64,000 nt of DNA from Staphylococcus sp. ACRSN (GTDB lineage: Bacteria > Bacillota > Bacilli > Staphylococcales > Staphylococcaceae), in NCBI RefSeq assembly GCF_022346615.1, contig NZ_JAKRNS010000009.1:1-64000 (forward strand). The letters are read 5' to 3'. This document shows, in pieces, positions 51,246 to 60,542 of the stretch. A program made the position numbers and the translations under genes. Each line of letters opens with the position of its first letter. The stretch's first letter is position 1. The notes below the pieces were generated by a model. That model saw only the letters and a list, made by a program, of their open reading frames with translations. It was not told the DNA's origin and searched no databases.

Positions 51246-51343
51246 AGAACGTTTGTTTGTATCAATAATTTAACAGAACATCTGTTCTTAGTCAACACCA
51301 AAACGAACAAACGTTTGTAAAAAATGCAAACGCATGCTATAAT
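51246..51343. promoter_or_regulatory. lexA-sosA divergent control region with three LexA boxes
   Basis: Boxes: 51246-51259 (AGAACGTTTGTTTG, reads on the minus strand as CAAACAAACGTTCT), 51275-51288 (AGAACATCTGTTCT, a perfect-armed box) and 51304-51317 (CGAACAAACGTTTG). The lexA promoter has TTGTAA (51315-51320) and TATAAT (51338-51343) 17 nt apart, with the third box on its -35. The first two suit sosA. Confidence 0.85.
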
Positions 51344-51375
51344 GTAACTAAATTAAAGCTAGGGAGTGCCTAAAT

Positions 51376-51999
51376 ATGAGAGAATTAACGAAACGACAAA
51401 ATGAAATTTTTGAATATATCAAGCAAACTGTTCAATCAAAAGGCTATCCACCAAGTGTACGTGAGATAGGTGAAGCTGTAGGTCTAGCATCTAGTTCGAC
51501 TGTACATGGCCACTTATCACGCCTCGAAGAAAAAGGCTATATCAAGAGAGACCCTACAAAACCAAGAGCAATAGAAATTGTGAGCGAGTCTCTAGGTGAA
51601 CCCGTTAATATGGAGGAAACAATACATGTTCCCGTTATAGGTAAAGTAACTGCTGGTATTCCAATAACTGCAGTAGAAAATGTCGAAGAATATTTTCCAC
51701 TTCCAGAACATTTCACTTCTACTCATAATAGCGATATATTCATTCTTAATGTCGTTGGCGATAGTATGATTGAAGCTGGTATTTTAGACGGTGATAAAGT
51801 TATCGTACGTAGCCAAACAATTGCTGAAAATGGTGATATTATTGTTGCAATGACAGAAGAAAACGAAGCAACTGTTAAACGTTTCTACAAAGAAAAGGCA
51901 CGCTATCGATTACAACCTGAAAACAGCACAATGGCTCCAATTTATCTAGAACAAGTTTCCGTTCTCGGTAAAGTTGTTGGTTTATTCCGAGAAATGTAG
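51376..51999 (+). CDS. lexA: SOS repressor LexA
   Basis: 207 residues. The N-terminal winged helix-turn-helix ([20 protein letters not shown]) binds SOS boxes. The self-cleavage site is A93-G94 (KVTAGIP), with the Ser130/Lys168 dyad ([14 protein letters not shown]). On RecA filament formation it cuts itself and releases the regulon, of which sosA, sbcDC, parEC and the Y-family polymerase are in this window. Its own promoter carries boxes, giving autoregulation. Confidence 0.96.
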   Translation: MRELTKRQNEIFEYIKQTVQSKGYPPSVREIGEAVGLASSSTVHGHLSRLEEKGYIKRDPTKPRAIEIVSESLGEPVNMEETIHVPVIGKVTAGIPITAVENVEEYFPLPEHFTSTHNSDIFILNVVGDSMIEAGILDGDKVIVRSQTIAENGDIIVAMTEENEATVKRFYKEKARYRLQPENSTMAPIYLEQVSVLGKVVGLFREM

Positions 52000-52027
52000 T
52001 GTTTTTTGAAAATACTTGTCGCAATAA

Positions 52028-52065
52028 AAATAAGAGGCTAAGCAATATTGCTTAGCCTCTTATTT
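52028..52065. terminator. Perfect palindromic terminator after lexA
   Basis: AAATAAGAGGCTAAGCAAT and its exact complement form the stem, with A and T runs outside. It serves lexA and, from the other strand, the small gene at 52060-52140. Confidence 0.9.
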
Positions 52066-52140
52066 TTCGTCTTTTTTCTCTAAGACTTCTTTAATTTTCT
52101 CTAGTATATCTTCTGTTTTATCTGCTTTATTTGTTGTCAT
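52060..52140 (-). CDS. 26-residue charged helical peptide
   Basis: GAGGATGAG lies 6 nt before an ATG that opens MTTNKADKTEDILEKIKEVL, followed by EKKDEK and a stop. The product is a soluble, highly charged amphipathic helix. The stop codon lies inside the stem of the shared terminator. It is too short for most callers, and its reality rests on the ribosome binding site and its place between lexA and the CAP-domain gene. No known family. It could instead be a leader of a small RNA. Confidence 0.5.
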   Translation of the reverse strand: MTTNKADKTEDILEKIKEVLEKKDEK

Positions 52141-52195
52141 TTCTAACTCATCCTCTACAAGTTAAAGGATACCCTTTAAACAAGAAAATTAAACA

Positions 52196-53218
52196 TTAAC
52201 CTGTATAATTTTCCGTCCAATAAGGTTGTCTATTATGATTGAAATCAACACCGACTCCAAGTGTTTTAAAATCGCGTTTCAAAATATTTTTTCTATGGCC
52301 TAACGAGTTCATTAAACCTTGATGTGCATAAATACTACTTGTTTGACCATATGCCAAGTTTTCACCTGCAGCATTAAAATCATGACCGTCAGATTCTAAT
52401 CTATCAAATGGTGAATTACCGGCTAAATCTGTATGATCAAAATATTCTTTTTCTGCCATATCTGAACTATGTTTCCTTGCTGTTCCAGATATATCTTTCG
52501 AATATTTTAAAGTGGGTAAATCATGTTGTACTCGCTCAGCATTAACAAGGTCATAGTTTTGTAATTCAAAGCTATTGGCTAGGTCATCTGAAGGCGCACC
52601 GTATTGTTGTTGTAATCTTGACTCCATTTGATCACTAACCTGTAAAATTGCCGTTAAATTATTACTACTATGCTTGTCGTAAAACGCTGTAGTATAGATT
52701 CGATTATCATGAAACGTATCATATTCGTCATCTTTGATTTCATAATTCGTATGACCTTTTCTTATTTCAGTAATCGGATCACCAAGTCTTTCACGAACTT
52801 TAGGCTTTGGTGTACCGTATTTCACTTTACTTTTTGACGAAATTACATTTTGATTACTGTACAACGCATTGACCTTATTATCAATATAGCTAACCATTAC
52901 AAATGATTGATAATCACGTGCATAGTATGTGTACCATTGTGTGCCATATTCATTCGATGTTATACGTTTTGGATTTCCCAATTTATTATTCACTTCAGAT
53001 TTTTCCATATTCATTTGAATATTATTTACAGCAAAGGCTTGTTTATTAGGTACTTTTAGTTGTTTATCTGAAAGCGACGAATTAGATGTCCAGCTTGCTA
53101 CTTTTGATTTAAATTGCGTTTCTAGTCCAAGTACAGGTTTAAATTCTTTTACTGGAACAATTAACACAATTAATAAGATAACAACGATATATCCAATTAA
53201 TTTTCTAATTTTATACAC
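52196..53218 (-). CDS. Membrane-anchored CAP-domain protein
   Basis: 340 residues. An N-terminal membrane helix (about residues 8-24) anchors the protein outside. A CAP-associated region (about 60-200, with KLGNPKRITSNEYGTQWYTY) precedes a C-terminal SCP/CAP domain (about 215-340) with VNAERVQHDLPTLKYSKDIS, HSSDMAEKEYFDHTD, AGENLAYG and the HRKNILKRDFKTLGVGV motif. Bacterial CAP proteins are extracellular and mostly of unknown role. Its start is 12 nt from the guaC stop, so it may follow guaC in one transcript. Confidence 0.87.
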   Translation of the reverse strand: MYKIRKLIGYIVVILLIVLIVPVKEFKPVLGLETQFKSKVASWTSNSSLSDKQLKVPNKQAFAVNNIQMNMEKSEVNNKLGNPKRITSNEYGTQWYTYYARDYQSFVMVSYIDNKVNALYSNQNVISSKSKVKYGTPKPKVRERLGDPITEIRKGHTNYEIKDDEYDTFHDNRIYTTAFYDKHSSNNLTAILQVSDQMESRLQQQYGAPSDDLANSFELQNYDLVNAERVQHDLPTLKYSKDISGTARKHSSDMAEKEYFDHTDLAGNSPFDRLESDGHDFNAAGENLAYGQTSSIYAHQGLMNSLGHRKNILKRDFKTLGVGVDFNHNRQPYWTENYTG

Positions 53219-53230
53219 CTACTATATGAT

Positions 53231-54208
53231 TTAATCACGGTCTCCATTGAAAATTGAATTACGTACAATTACATAATCAACTTTTCTAAGCGAATTAATG
53301 TCTTTACCACCAGCGTAAGAAATCGAACTTTGTAAGTCCTGTTGCATTTCTACTAATGTGTCTAATAACGCACCTTTGTGTTCGACAAACATCTTTTTAC
53401 CTTCAACATTTTTATGTTCACCTTTTTGGAATTCAGATGCACTACCAAAATATTCTTTATATAATTTACCATCTAATTCTACTGTTTCACCTGGTGATTC
53501 TTCATGTGCAGCAAATAACGAACCAATCATTACCATTGATGCACCGAAACGCATTGATTTTGCAATATCACCATGTGTACGAATACCACCATCTGCAATG
53601 ATCGGTTTTCTAGCTGCTTTACTACATTGATTTAATGCAGCAAGCTGCCAACCACCAGTACCGAAACCAGTCTTAATTTTAGTAATACAAACTCTACCAG
53701 GACCAATGCCTACTTTTGTAGCATCTGCACCTGCATTTTCTAATTCACGAACACCTTCAGGAGTACCAACATTACCAGCGATAACAAATGATTGAGGTAA
53801 ATATGACTTAATATGCTTTATCATTTTGATAACTGATTCTGAGTGACCATGTGCAATATCAATTGTAATATACTCTGGAATAATTTGCTCGTTTGCCAAA
53901 TGCTTTACAAAATCAAATTCTGTAGATTTTACACCAACAGAAATTGATGCAAATAAGTCTTGATCTTGCATTTTTTTAATAAACGGTATTCTCGCAGCTT
54001 CATCAAAACGGTGCATAATATAGAAATAATCATTTTTTGCAAACCATTCTGCTAATGTTTCATTCATAACCGTTTGCATATTGGCTGGAACTACAGGTAA
54101 TTTAAATTTTCTAGGTCCAAATTCAATCGCTGTATCACATTCAGAACGACTTTCCACAATACATTTATTTGGTATAAGCTGTATATCTTCATAATCAAAT
54201 ATTTTCAT
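53231..54208 (-). CDS. guaC: GMP reductase
   Basis: 325 residues from the ATG at 54208, the usual length; a longer in-frame start lacks a site. IMPDH/GMPR TIM barrel: the GPGRVCITK loop holds the catalytic cysteine, and [20 protein letters not shown] binds phosphate. It converts GMP to IMP with NADPH and release of ammonia. No CBS domains, as expected for GuaC. The upstream 170 nt show no obvious purine riboswitch. Confidence 0.95.
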   Translation of the reverse strand: MKIFDYEDIQLIPNKCIVESRSECDTAIEFGPRKFKLPVVPANMQTVMNETLAEWFAKNDYFYIMHRFDEAARIPFIKKMQDQDLFASISVGVKSTEFDFVKHLANEQIIPEYITIDIAHGHSESVIKMIKHIKSYLPQSFVIAGNVGTPEGVRELENAGADATKVGIGPGRVCITKIKTGFGTGGWQLAALNQCSKAARKPIIADGGIRTHGDIAKSMRFGASMVMIGSLFAAHEESPGETVELDGKLYKEYFGSASEFQKGEHKNVEGKKMFVEHKGALLDTLVEMQQDLQSSISYAGGKDINSLRKVDYVIVRNSIFNGDRD

Positions 54209-54406
54209 AATAAAACAAACCCCTAACATTTTTTATATAACACGTGTATATTGGTAAGATTTTCACAACAATTATGTCCAGTTCAATCATATTTTCATAC
54301 TTACTATAATTAATTCCCGAACAATCACTTTTTATTCATCTTAACCATTAGATAATATACAATGTTTTATTCCAAATGTAAATGGACTATAGTCGGAGTT
54401 TAAAAA

Positions 54407-54676
54407 TTACCAGCTAGATTTTTTCACACCTGGTATCTGACCTTTATATGCATGCTCTCTAAAAGCTATACGGGACATTTCAAATTTTCTATAAACACCT
54501 CGGGGTCTGCCTGTTACTTTACAACGTCTTGTTAAACGTGTTGGAGAACTGTCTCTCGGTAATTTTCTTAATGCCTCATAATCTCCTTTAGCTTTTAATT
54601 CTTTTCTTAATTCATAATATTGATTTACTAATTGCTCTCTTTTTTGCTCTTTTGCTATTTTTGACTTTTTCGCCAT
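54407..54676 (-). CDS. rpsN: Ribosomal protein S14, zinc-independent paralog
   Basis: 89 residues. The longer form of S14 without the CxxC zinc pairs: only one cysteine ([20 protein letters not shown]) remains. Such paralogs replace the zinc-binding S14 of the main ribosomal operon when zinc is scarce. A Zur box directly upstream (54698-54719) predicts exactly that. Divergent from rpmG. Confidence 0.93.
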   Translation of the reverse strand: MAKKSKIAKEQKREQLVNQYYELRKELKAKGDYEALRKLPRDSSPTRLTRRCKVTGRPRGVYRKFEMSRIAFREHAYKGQIPGVKKSSW

Positions 54677-54697
54677 ATATATCCTACCTTTCTAACC

Positions 54698-54719
54698 AAA
54701 TCGTAATCATTACGTTTTA
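54698..54719. promoter_or_regulatory. Zur box
   Basis: AAATCGTAATCATTACGTTTTA is a 10-1-10 inverted repeat with one mismatch, and matches the staphylococcal Zur operator (TCGTAAT-N-ATTACGA). It lies just upstream of rpsN. Confidence 0.85.
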
Positions 54720-54912
54720 TATACTAACACATTCTATCTTTTTCGCAAATCATTTATTTTAATTTTCTTATTGCAAATTTTGTGTCATGTATTGATTTTC
54801 TCCTTAATTAACGCACCTATTGTCATAATTGATTAATTTGATTTGAAAAAATAAAATTAATATGCTAAAATTTTAAAACGTAACAATTCCTATTAAGAAA
54901 GAGGTGTCTATT

Positions 54913-55062
54913 TTGCGCGTAAATATTACATTAGCATGTACAGAATGTGGCGATCGTAATTACATTACTACAAAAAACAAACGTACAAATCCAGAACGTA
55001 TTGAATTAAAAAAATACTGCCCTAGATTAAACAAGTATACTGTACATCGTGAAACTAAATAA
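54913..55062 (+). CDS. rpmG: Ribosomal protein L33, TTG start
   Basis: 49 residues from a TTG with GAGGTG upstream, too short for many callers. [20 protein letters not shown] carries C9 and C12, then C36 (KKYCPRLNK). The place of a fourth zinc-ribbon cysteine is L39, so at most three ligands remain, a pattern I recall for L33 paralogs of Bacilli. It sits divergent from the Zur-controlled rpsN and ends at a good terminator. Whether Zur also affects it is not known. Confidence 0.9.
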   Translation: MRVNITLACTECGDRNYITTKNKRTNPERIELKKYCPRLNKYTVHRETK

Positions 55063-55124
55063 CATTCTGCCTTTCAAATTACTATTTTTAATACGACAAT
55101 GTAACTAGGAAATAACCCCTAGAA

Positions 55125-55163
55125 AAAACCAGTAAATGAATTTTATATTCATTTACTGGTTTT
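55125..55163 (+). terminator. Terminator of rpmG
   Basis: AAAACCAGTAAATGAA pairs with TTCATTTACTGGTTTT around 7 nt, followed by TCATTT. Confidence 0.85.
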
Positions 55164-55483
55164 TCATTTACTATATTTCGTATTGTTGGCTCAGTTTACT
55201 AGGATGCCGCTTCAACCTTAATCTTCGACTAACACTGTTTACTCTAGTGTTTTGCCAAATTTATTCACAAGCTAATGTGTTTTTACATTAAAACAAAACA
55301 ATACATAAAATATTACATTTTAAATTTGTGTAATAATCAATTTATTATATAATTTCCTCTTATTTCTTCAATATTAATAAGTATATTCACCTATTTTGTA
55401 AAGTGTTAACATACGGATTAATAATATGCGTAAGTTAATACAGGTTCTAACCAAACTATAGGCAGACAAACCTACATGTACAA

Positions 55484-55528
55484 TTAAAAAAAGAGCGCTA
55501 ATCTATTACAGATTAACACTCTTTTTTA
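55484..55528 (-). terminator. Terminator of katA
   Basis: AAAAAAGAG and CTCTTTTTT flank TAATCT/AGATTA. On the minus strand the T-run follows. It begins about 80 nt after the katA stop. The rest of 55164-55483 shows no gene. Confidence 0.75.
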
Positions 55529-55607
55529 AGGATATTGATTTTCTTATTTACTTAATATATTTTCCAACATCTTATGCTACATTTTTATTTAGCTAAAATA
55601 TAAATAA

Positions 55608-57095
55608 CTAATCTGCTACTTCTAAATCAACATCATTAATATCAATGCCTAATGCATTTGCTACACCTTTACCATATTCAGTATCCGCTTTATAACAATG
55701 ACGAATATGACGATGTTGTACCTCTAACGTTGTACCTTGCATTTCATTGGCAGTGTTTTCAAAAATACGTTGTTGTTGTTCTTTCGATTGTAGTCTGAAA
55801 AGTCTACCAGGTTGTTCGAAATAATTATCGTCATCTTCACGATAATTATATTCATAAGCTTCCCCTTCAACTTCTAGGCCAGGCTTTTTATATTCGGGTT
55901 GGTCTTCAAAACTACCATCACTATTAGGGTAATAATGAGTGCCACCACCTTGATTATTATCTAAAATACGCATTTGACCATCACGACTAAATGGACAAAT
56001 GTTTTCTACACCAACACCTTTTGGCTGGTTTACTGGAATTTGCCAGTGGTTTACACCAAGTCTGTAACGTTGCGCATCCCCATATGAGAAAAGGCGACCT
56101 TGCAACATTTTGTCTGGTGAAAAATCAAGCCCTGGTACAATGTTTGTTGGTGCAAATGCAGCTTGTTCTACATCTTGGAAATAATTATCAGGGTTACGAT
56201 TTAATTCAAATTCACCCACTTCAATCAATGGGTAATCCCCTTTATACCAAACTTTAGTTAAATCAAATGGATTATCTTTATGATTTCTAGCTTGTTCTTC
56301 TGTCATTACTTGTATATACATTTTCCATTTTGGGAAATCTTTATTTTCAATTGCTTCGAACAAATCACGTTGAGATGATTCTCGATCATCTGCAATAATA
56401 TTCGCTGCTTCATCAGGTTGTAAATTTTCAATGCCTTGTTGTGTTCTATGATGAAATTTAACCCAAACACGCTCACCCTTATCATTGTACATTGAATACG
56501 TATGTGAACCAAATCCATGCATATTTCTAAAGCCTTTTGGAATGCCTCTATCTGACATTAAAATAGTAACTTGATGTAATGCCTCTGGTAATGAAGTCCA
56601 AAAGTCCCAGTTATTTTGAGCGCTGCGCATATTAGTTCTTGGGTCTCTTTTTACAGCATGATTTAAACTTGCAAATAATTTAGGATCTCTAAAGAAAAAT
56701 ACTGGCGTATTATTACCTACTAAATCCCAGTTTCCTTCATCTGTATAGAATTTCAAAGCGAAACCTCTAATATCACGTTCTGCATCTGCAGCGCCACGTT
56801 CACCTGCAACTGTTGAAAAACGCGCAAACATTTCAGTTTGTTTACCCACTTCTGAAAAAATACTTGCTGATGTATATTGTGTAATATCATTTGTTACTGT
56901 AAATGTACCAAAAGCTCCGGAACCTTTTGCATGCATTCTTCTTTCCGGAATTACTTCTCTGTCAAAATGAGCCATCTGTTCTAAAAAATACCAATCTTGC
57001 ATTAATAGTGGTCCTCTAGGTCCAGCAGTCATACTATTCTCTCTATCTGAAACCGGTGCACCAAAAAGACTAGTTAAATTTCTTTTGTTGCTCAT
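55608..57095 (-). CDS. katA: Monofunctional heme catalase
   Basis: 495 residues, small-subunit clade. The distal histidine H55 is in RRMHAKGSG, the distal asparagine in [12 protein letters not shown], and the proximal tyrosine in [14 protein letters not shown]. It breaks down hydrogen peroxide. GGGGG precedes the ATG. A PerR box (57122-57136) lies 26 nt upstream of the start, so peroxide induction through PerR is expected. The protein is a little shorter at the C-terminus than the 505-residue S. aureus enzyme as I recall it. Confidence 0.96.
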   Translation of the reverse strand: MSNKRNLTSLFGAPVSDRENSMTAGPRGPLLMQDWYFLEQMAHFDREVIPERRMHAKGSGAFGTFTVTNDITQYTSASIFSEVGKQTEMFARFSTVAGERGAADAERDIRGFALKFYTDEGNWDLVGNNTPVFFFRDPKLFASLNHAVKRDPRTNMRSAQNNWDFWTSLPEALHQVTILMSDRGIPKGFRNMHGFGSHTYSMYNDKGERVWVKFHHRTQQGIENLQPDEAANIIADDRESSQRDLFEAIENKDFPKWKMYIQVMTEEQARNHKDNPFDLTKVWYKGDYPLIEVGEFELNRNPDNYFQDVEQAAFAPTNIVPGLDFSPDKMLQGRLFSYGDAQRYRLGVNHWQIPVNQPKGVGVENICPFSRDGQMRILDNNQGGGTHYYPNSDGSFEDQPEYKKPGLEVEGEAYEYNYREDDDNYFEQPGRLFRLQSKEQQQRIFENTANEMQGTTLEVQHRHIRHCYKADTEYGKGVANALGIDINDVDLEVAD

Positions 57096-57121
57096 AATGT
57101 TTCCCCCTCACATTTAGTAAA

Positions 57122-57136
57122 TAATAATAATTATTA
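57122..57136. promoter_or_regulatory. PerR box before katA
   Basis: TAATAAT-A-ATTATTA is a perfect 7-1-7 inverted repeat, one base per arm from the PerR consensus TTATAAT-N-ATTATAA. The divergent permease start is 180 nt away. Confidence 0.7.
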
Positions 57137-57317
57137 CCTAGCATTAATTTTAAAGTATCCACATTTGAAAATCAATTAAGTTACTTCCTTTAACACTAAA
57201 TATTTCAGAATATTAAGAATTTAATTGGTTAAACCCTAAAAAAATGCATTGCTTGTAGGTGTTAAAAGCATTAAAATGTAATGTATATAAATTTTTATAG
57301 ATTATAGGAGACTTATT

Positions 57318-58763
57318 ATGGGACAAAATAATATGAAACGTGGTCTCAATTCTCGACACATTTCAATGATTGCTATAGGTGGCGCAATTGGTACTGGTTT
57401 ATTTGTTGCAACAGGAAATGTTGTATCTCAGGCTGGACCTGGTGGCGCGATTCTCGCTTATTTAATCATTGGCGTCATGCTTTATTTCTTAATGTCATCA
57501 ATAGGAGAACTAGCTACATTTTATCCGGTTTCAGGATCTTTTAGTTCATATGCAACCCGTTTTGTAGATAGCTCATTAGGCTTTACGATGGGATGGTTAT
57601 ATTGGGTGATGTGGGTATTGGTAACGAGTGTTGATATCATTATTGCATCAAGTGTATTAGATTACTGGGAAGTATTTCATTTTTTCAGCCCTGTCACATG
57701 GAGTATTTTATTTCTTTGTTTGCTTTTTCTTTTAAATATTTTTACTGTTAAAGCATTTGGAGAAACAGAATTTTGGCTATCATTAATCAAAGTTCTTACA
57801 ATTATTATTTTTATTATTGTTGGTGTTTTAACTATTGTCGGTATATTAGGTGGAAAATTTTATGGTTTTGAACACTATACTACAGGCGAAGCACCTTTTG
57901 TTGGTGGTGTATCTGGTTTCTTAGCAGTATTACTTATCGCAGGATTTTCAGTTGGTGGTACCGAGATGGTTGCAGTAACTGCAGGTGAATCATCAAACCC
58001 ACACAAATCAATGCCTAAAGCAATTCGACAAGTATTTTGGAGAATTTTATTATTTTATGTGTTATCTATCGCTGTAATCGCTGCAATTATTCCTTACAGT
58101 GATCCACTTTTACTTAATAAACATGAATCGGTTACACAAAGTCCATTTACAATAGTATTTGACCGTGTTGGTATCGCATTTGCCGCTTCAGTTATTAATG
58201 CAGTTATACTTACATCGCTATTATCAGCTGCAAATTCAGGTATTTATACAACAAGTCGTATGCTATTTTCAATGGCAGAAGACAAGCAAGCTCCAAAACT
58301 ATTTGCAAAACTAAATAAAACAACTAAGTTACCAATTATTTCAATATGCACCACTTTTATCATCGTATTAGTTGTAATTATTTTAGCGCAATTCAAGTCT
58401 GATATCGTTTTTTCATTATTAAATATCATTGGCTCATTAGTTATTGTGGTTTGGGCATCCAGCATTGTAGCACAAATCAGACTTCGCTCAGCAATTAAAA
58501 AACAAAATAAGCGCGCCGAAGATGTATTACCTTATAAAGCCGCTTTATATCCCTTGGGCCCAATTGTGGTAATCATTGCACTTTTATTCCTATTCTTTGG
58601 CAATTCATTCGGTGCTTTGATATCTGGAGACTATGTATCTGTAATTAGAAACATTGCACCAATTATCATATTAGCAATCGTATATTTCACACATAAATTG
58701 GTGAGAAAATCTAAAATTGTAAAGCTAGAGCATATTAAATTAGACAATCATAATGTAGATTAA
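57318..58763 (+). CDS. Amino-acid permease (AAT family, LysP-like)
   Basis: 481 residues, twelve hydrophobic helices. The N-terminal motif SRHISMIAIGGAIGTGLFVA and GFSVGGTEMVAVTAGESSNP are those of the APC-superfamily AAT transporters for cationic or other amino acids, resembling LysP. The substrate cannot be read from the sequence. A TAGGAG site precedes the ATG. It ends at the terminator 58804-58840, after a copy of a repeated word (58767-58783). Confidence 0.88.
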   Translation: MGQNNMKRGLNSRHISMIAIGGAIGTGLFVATGNVVSQAGPGGAILAYLIIGVMLYFLMSSIGELATFYPVSGSFSSYATRFVDSSLGFTMGWLYWVMWVLVTSVDIIIASSVLDYWEVFHFFSPVTWSILFLCLLFLLNIFTVKAFGETEFWLSLIKVLTIIIFIIVGVLTIVGILGGKFYGFEHYTTGEAPFVGGVSGFLAVLLIAGFSVGGTEMVAVTAGESSNPHKSMPKAIRQVFWRILLFYVLSIAVIAAIIPYSDPLLLNKHESVTQSPFTIVFDRVGIAFAASVINAVILTSLLSAANSGIYTTSRMLFSMAEDKQAPKLFAKLNKTTKLPIISICTTFIIVLVVIILAQFKSDIVFSLLNIIGSLVIVVWASSIVAQIRLRSAIKKQNKRAEDVLPYKAALYPLGPIVVIIALLFLFFGNSFGALISGDYVSVIRNIAPIIILAIVYFTHKLVRKSKIVKLEHIKLDNHNVD

Positions 58764-58766
58764 ATT

Positions 58767-58783
58767 AGAGTCTGAGACATAAA
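58767..58783 (+). repeat. Short post-gene repeat AGAGTCTGAGACATAAA, copy 1
   Basis: Four nt after the permease stop. A nearly identical word (AGAGTCTGGGACATAAA) occurs inverted at 60913-60930 after the HAD phosphatase stop. Both precede or adjoin a terminator hairpin, so they look like parts of a repeated 3'-end module. Confidence 0.55.
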
Positions 58784-58803
58784 GTTTTTGGACAATTATT
58801 AAG

Positions 58804-58840
58804 AAGGCAATTTCTATTGAAATAATATAGAAATTGCCTT
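58804..58840 (+). terminator. Terminator of the amino-acid permease gene
   Basis: AAGGCAATTTCTAT pairs with ATAGAAATTGCCTT around about 11 nt and is followed by TTTTC. The stretch 58841-59157 holds no clear gene; GGGACA...TGTCCC (59077-59112) makes a weak hairpin. Confidence 0.85.
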
Positions 58841-59157
58841 TTTCAATATTATTTTGATTATATTTAGCTCATTGAGCTACTACTTTTCTTATATTATGTG
58901 CCATTCATATTTACAATCAGAGCATACAGATTATAATTAGGCATATAGAATAATTTTCAATTTCCTTTTGAGATAATATGATGTAGGATCACGATGATAT
59001 TTGAATTAATCGAATTCATTTTCTAGCATTGTTTCAATCATTGCCTTAATAAATCGTGACATATCATTTAAGGGAACGGGACAAGATGAGTACTACAGTC
59101 TGAAGCTGTCCCCTAAAAAAATGATCGTACAATACAAAGTGTTGTAAATATCATTAA

Positions 59158-59568
59158 TTAAACTGTTCTTGAAAATACAAAGTGAGTTTTAGTATGTCCA
59201 TAGTATTGTACCTCATCAATAAATTCTTCTACTTTTTGCATCTCCTCAAAATGAGCTTTTAAAATAAAACAACTTTCACCAGATACCCTATAACAAAATT
59301 CTATATTGTTTTGGCGTTTTATAAATTCTTTAAAGTCACTGTATAGATTGTTTTTAATTATAATATCAATAATTACATCTATATCAAATCCAAGCGCACC
59401 ATAGTTTATATCAATAGAATATTTTTTTATAATTCCACTATCTTTCATTTTATTTATTCTTTCACGTACGGATGGCACTGATAAATTTACTTTATCACTA
59501 ATTTTATTTAAAGAAACTTTACTATCCTGCATTAAAATATTCAATATATTTTCATCTGTAACGTCCAT
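59158..59568 (-). CDS. Lrp/AsnC-family regulator
   Basis: 136 residues from an ATG with AAGGAG. The N-terminal helix-turn-helix (SKVSLNKISDKVNLSVPSVR) is followed by a RAM ligand-binding domain (VIIDIIIKNNLYSDF, EFCYRVSGESCFILKAHF). Members form octamers and sense amino acids. It is divergent from the CxxC protein gene at 59671, and an AT-rich palindrome covers that gene's start codon (59660-59672), so it may control it. The nearby amino-acid permease is another possible target. Confidence 0.88.
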   Translation of the reverse strand: MDVTDENILNILMQDSKVSLNKISDKVNLSVPSVRERINKMKDSGIIKKYSIDINYGALGFDIDVIIDIIIKNNLYSDFKEFIKRQNNIEFCYRVSGESCFILKAHFEEMQKVEEFIDEVQYYGHTKTHFVFSRTV

Positions 59569-59659
59569 TTTAAAATTCTCCTTATTTTTTATGTTTTTTT
59601 CCTATTATTACAATAAATAAATCATTCCATACAAAAAATCAATATTATAAAATCAATAT

Positions 59660-59672
59660 ATCAATTATTGAT
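59660..59672. promoter_or_regulatory. Palindrome over the start codon, possible Lrp-type site
   Basis: ATCAAT-T-ATTGAT is a perfect 6-1-6 palindrome that includes the AT of the ATG at 59671. Further AATCAATAT words lie just upstream, spaced about 14 nt apart. Lrp-type proteins bind phased AT-rich repeats like this. Confidence 0.5.
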
Positions 59673-60009
59673 GAAAGACTGGACTAATTTAAGTAAAACA
59701 CTCGAAAAAGATGCTTATTTATCTAAAGAATTGAAAGAAGAAATACGAAAGATGTTAGCACAAAAAAATGGATGCTTATATTGTAAAGCCAAAGGTATGC
59801 CCAATCACCATTTAACTGATGAAATTTCATTGCTTTGTATCGGTTTCGCTGAAGTATATTTAAAGTTAGGTACAAACATACCAAACTATATACTTGAATT
59901 ATTAAAAGAAACATTATCGGATTGTGAAATAAGCGAATTATTTGCCTTTATCTCATTTACGACTTGCCAACAATACTTCGGAGCGTTAATGCAATTAAAA
60001 CCTGAATAA
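59671..60009 (+). CDS. Carboxymuconolactone decarboxylase/AhpD-like CxxC protein
   Basis: 112 residues. A CxxC (C35-C38, NGCLYCKAKGMPNHH) followed by histidines is the AhpD/CMD-family redox pattern. The rest is helical (ISLLCIGFAEVYLKL; LFAFISFTTCQQYFGAL), and one further cysteine lies near the end. AhpD-type proteins pass electrons to peroxiredoxins, but most relatives are uncharacterised. There is no Shine-Dalgarno before either the ATG or the adjacent TTG, so a leaderless or weakly translated mRNA is possible. Divergent from an Lrp-type regulator. Confidence 0.72.
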   Translation: MKDWTNLSKTLEKDAYLSKELKEEIRKMLAQKNGCLYCKAKGMPNHHLTDEISLLCIGFAEVYLKLGTNIPNYILELLKETLSDCEISELFAFISFTTCQQYFGALMQLKPE

Positions 60010-60178
60010 TAGCTATATTTAAATTTGTCACCTTATAGATAAGTTTTATAACAGTTATATTATTATGCGTGTGACATAAATAAAATTCTTATCAGCTACT
60101 TGATACATGTATATTTTCAGTGTATAAAAAATATAGTATAATAACATTAATACTAAATGTCACATTGAGGTGAATATT

Positions 60179-60493
60179 ATGATTGGACAAACGAATCTAT
60201 TCGACGATATTTTAGAAACTGAAGAACGTTTCGTTATCGTTGTGCAATCACTTGAGGAAAAGAATAATCAATTGCTTAAACGCACTTTGAGAGAATATGG
60301 CAGCTTGGAGCATGCACAAATGGAGAGCCTTTTTAATCACCTTAAAGATTTATTTTTAGATGAACCATTCGAAGAGAATCAATCTGCTTTTTCAATCACT
60401 GTGTATACTAATTTAGATTATGCTGCCGACAACGTATATGCACATGTTAAACGACATCGTGGCAAACATGAGTGGACACACACAGCAAAATAA
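60179..60493 (+). CDS. Conserved hypothetical protein
   Basis: 104 residues from an ATG with GAGGTG 6 nt upstream; a GTG three codons earlier overlaps the site. A soluble protein with ILETEERFVIVVQSLEEKNN, a helix with EHAQMESLFNHLKDLF, then SAFSITVYTNLDYAADNVYA and a basic end (KRHRGKHEWTHT). A TATAAT-like sequence lies at about 60138. No family recognised. Its own terminator follows at 60512-60542. Confidence 0.75.
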   Translation: MIGQTNLFDDILETEERFVIVVQSLEEKNNQLLKRTLREYGSLEHAQMESLFNHLKDLFLDEPFEENQSAFSITVYTNLDYAADNVYAHVKRHRGKHEWTHTAK

Positions 60494-60511
60494 TTAATTT
60501 TTGATTCATTT

Positions 60512-60542
60512 TCTATCAGGGTAAACTCTGGTAGATTTTTTT
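60512..60542 (+). terminator. Terminator after the conserved hypothetical gene
   Basis: TCTATCAG pairs with CTGGTAGA (one G-U) across 8 nt, followed by seven Ts. It overlaps the last codons of the transposase remnant on the other strand. Confidence 0.75.

Noticed and set aside
57137..57317. Riboswitch before the amino-acid permease
   Set aside because: The leader is short, AT-rich and shows no L-box or T-box landmarks.
59032..59090. Short minus-strand frame reading MSRFIKAMIETMLENEFD
   Set aside because: No ribosome binding site and an in-frame stop close upstream; could be a chance frame in AT-rich DNA.
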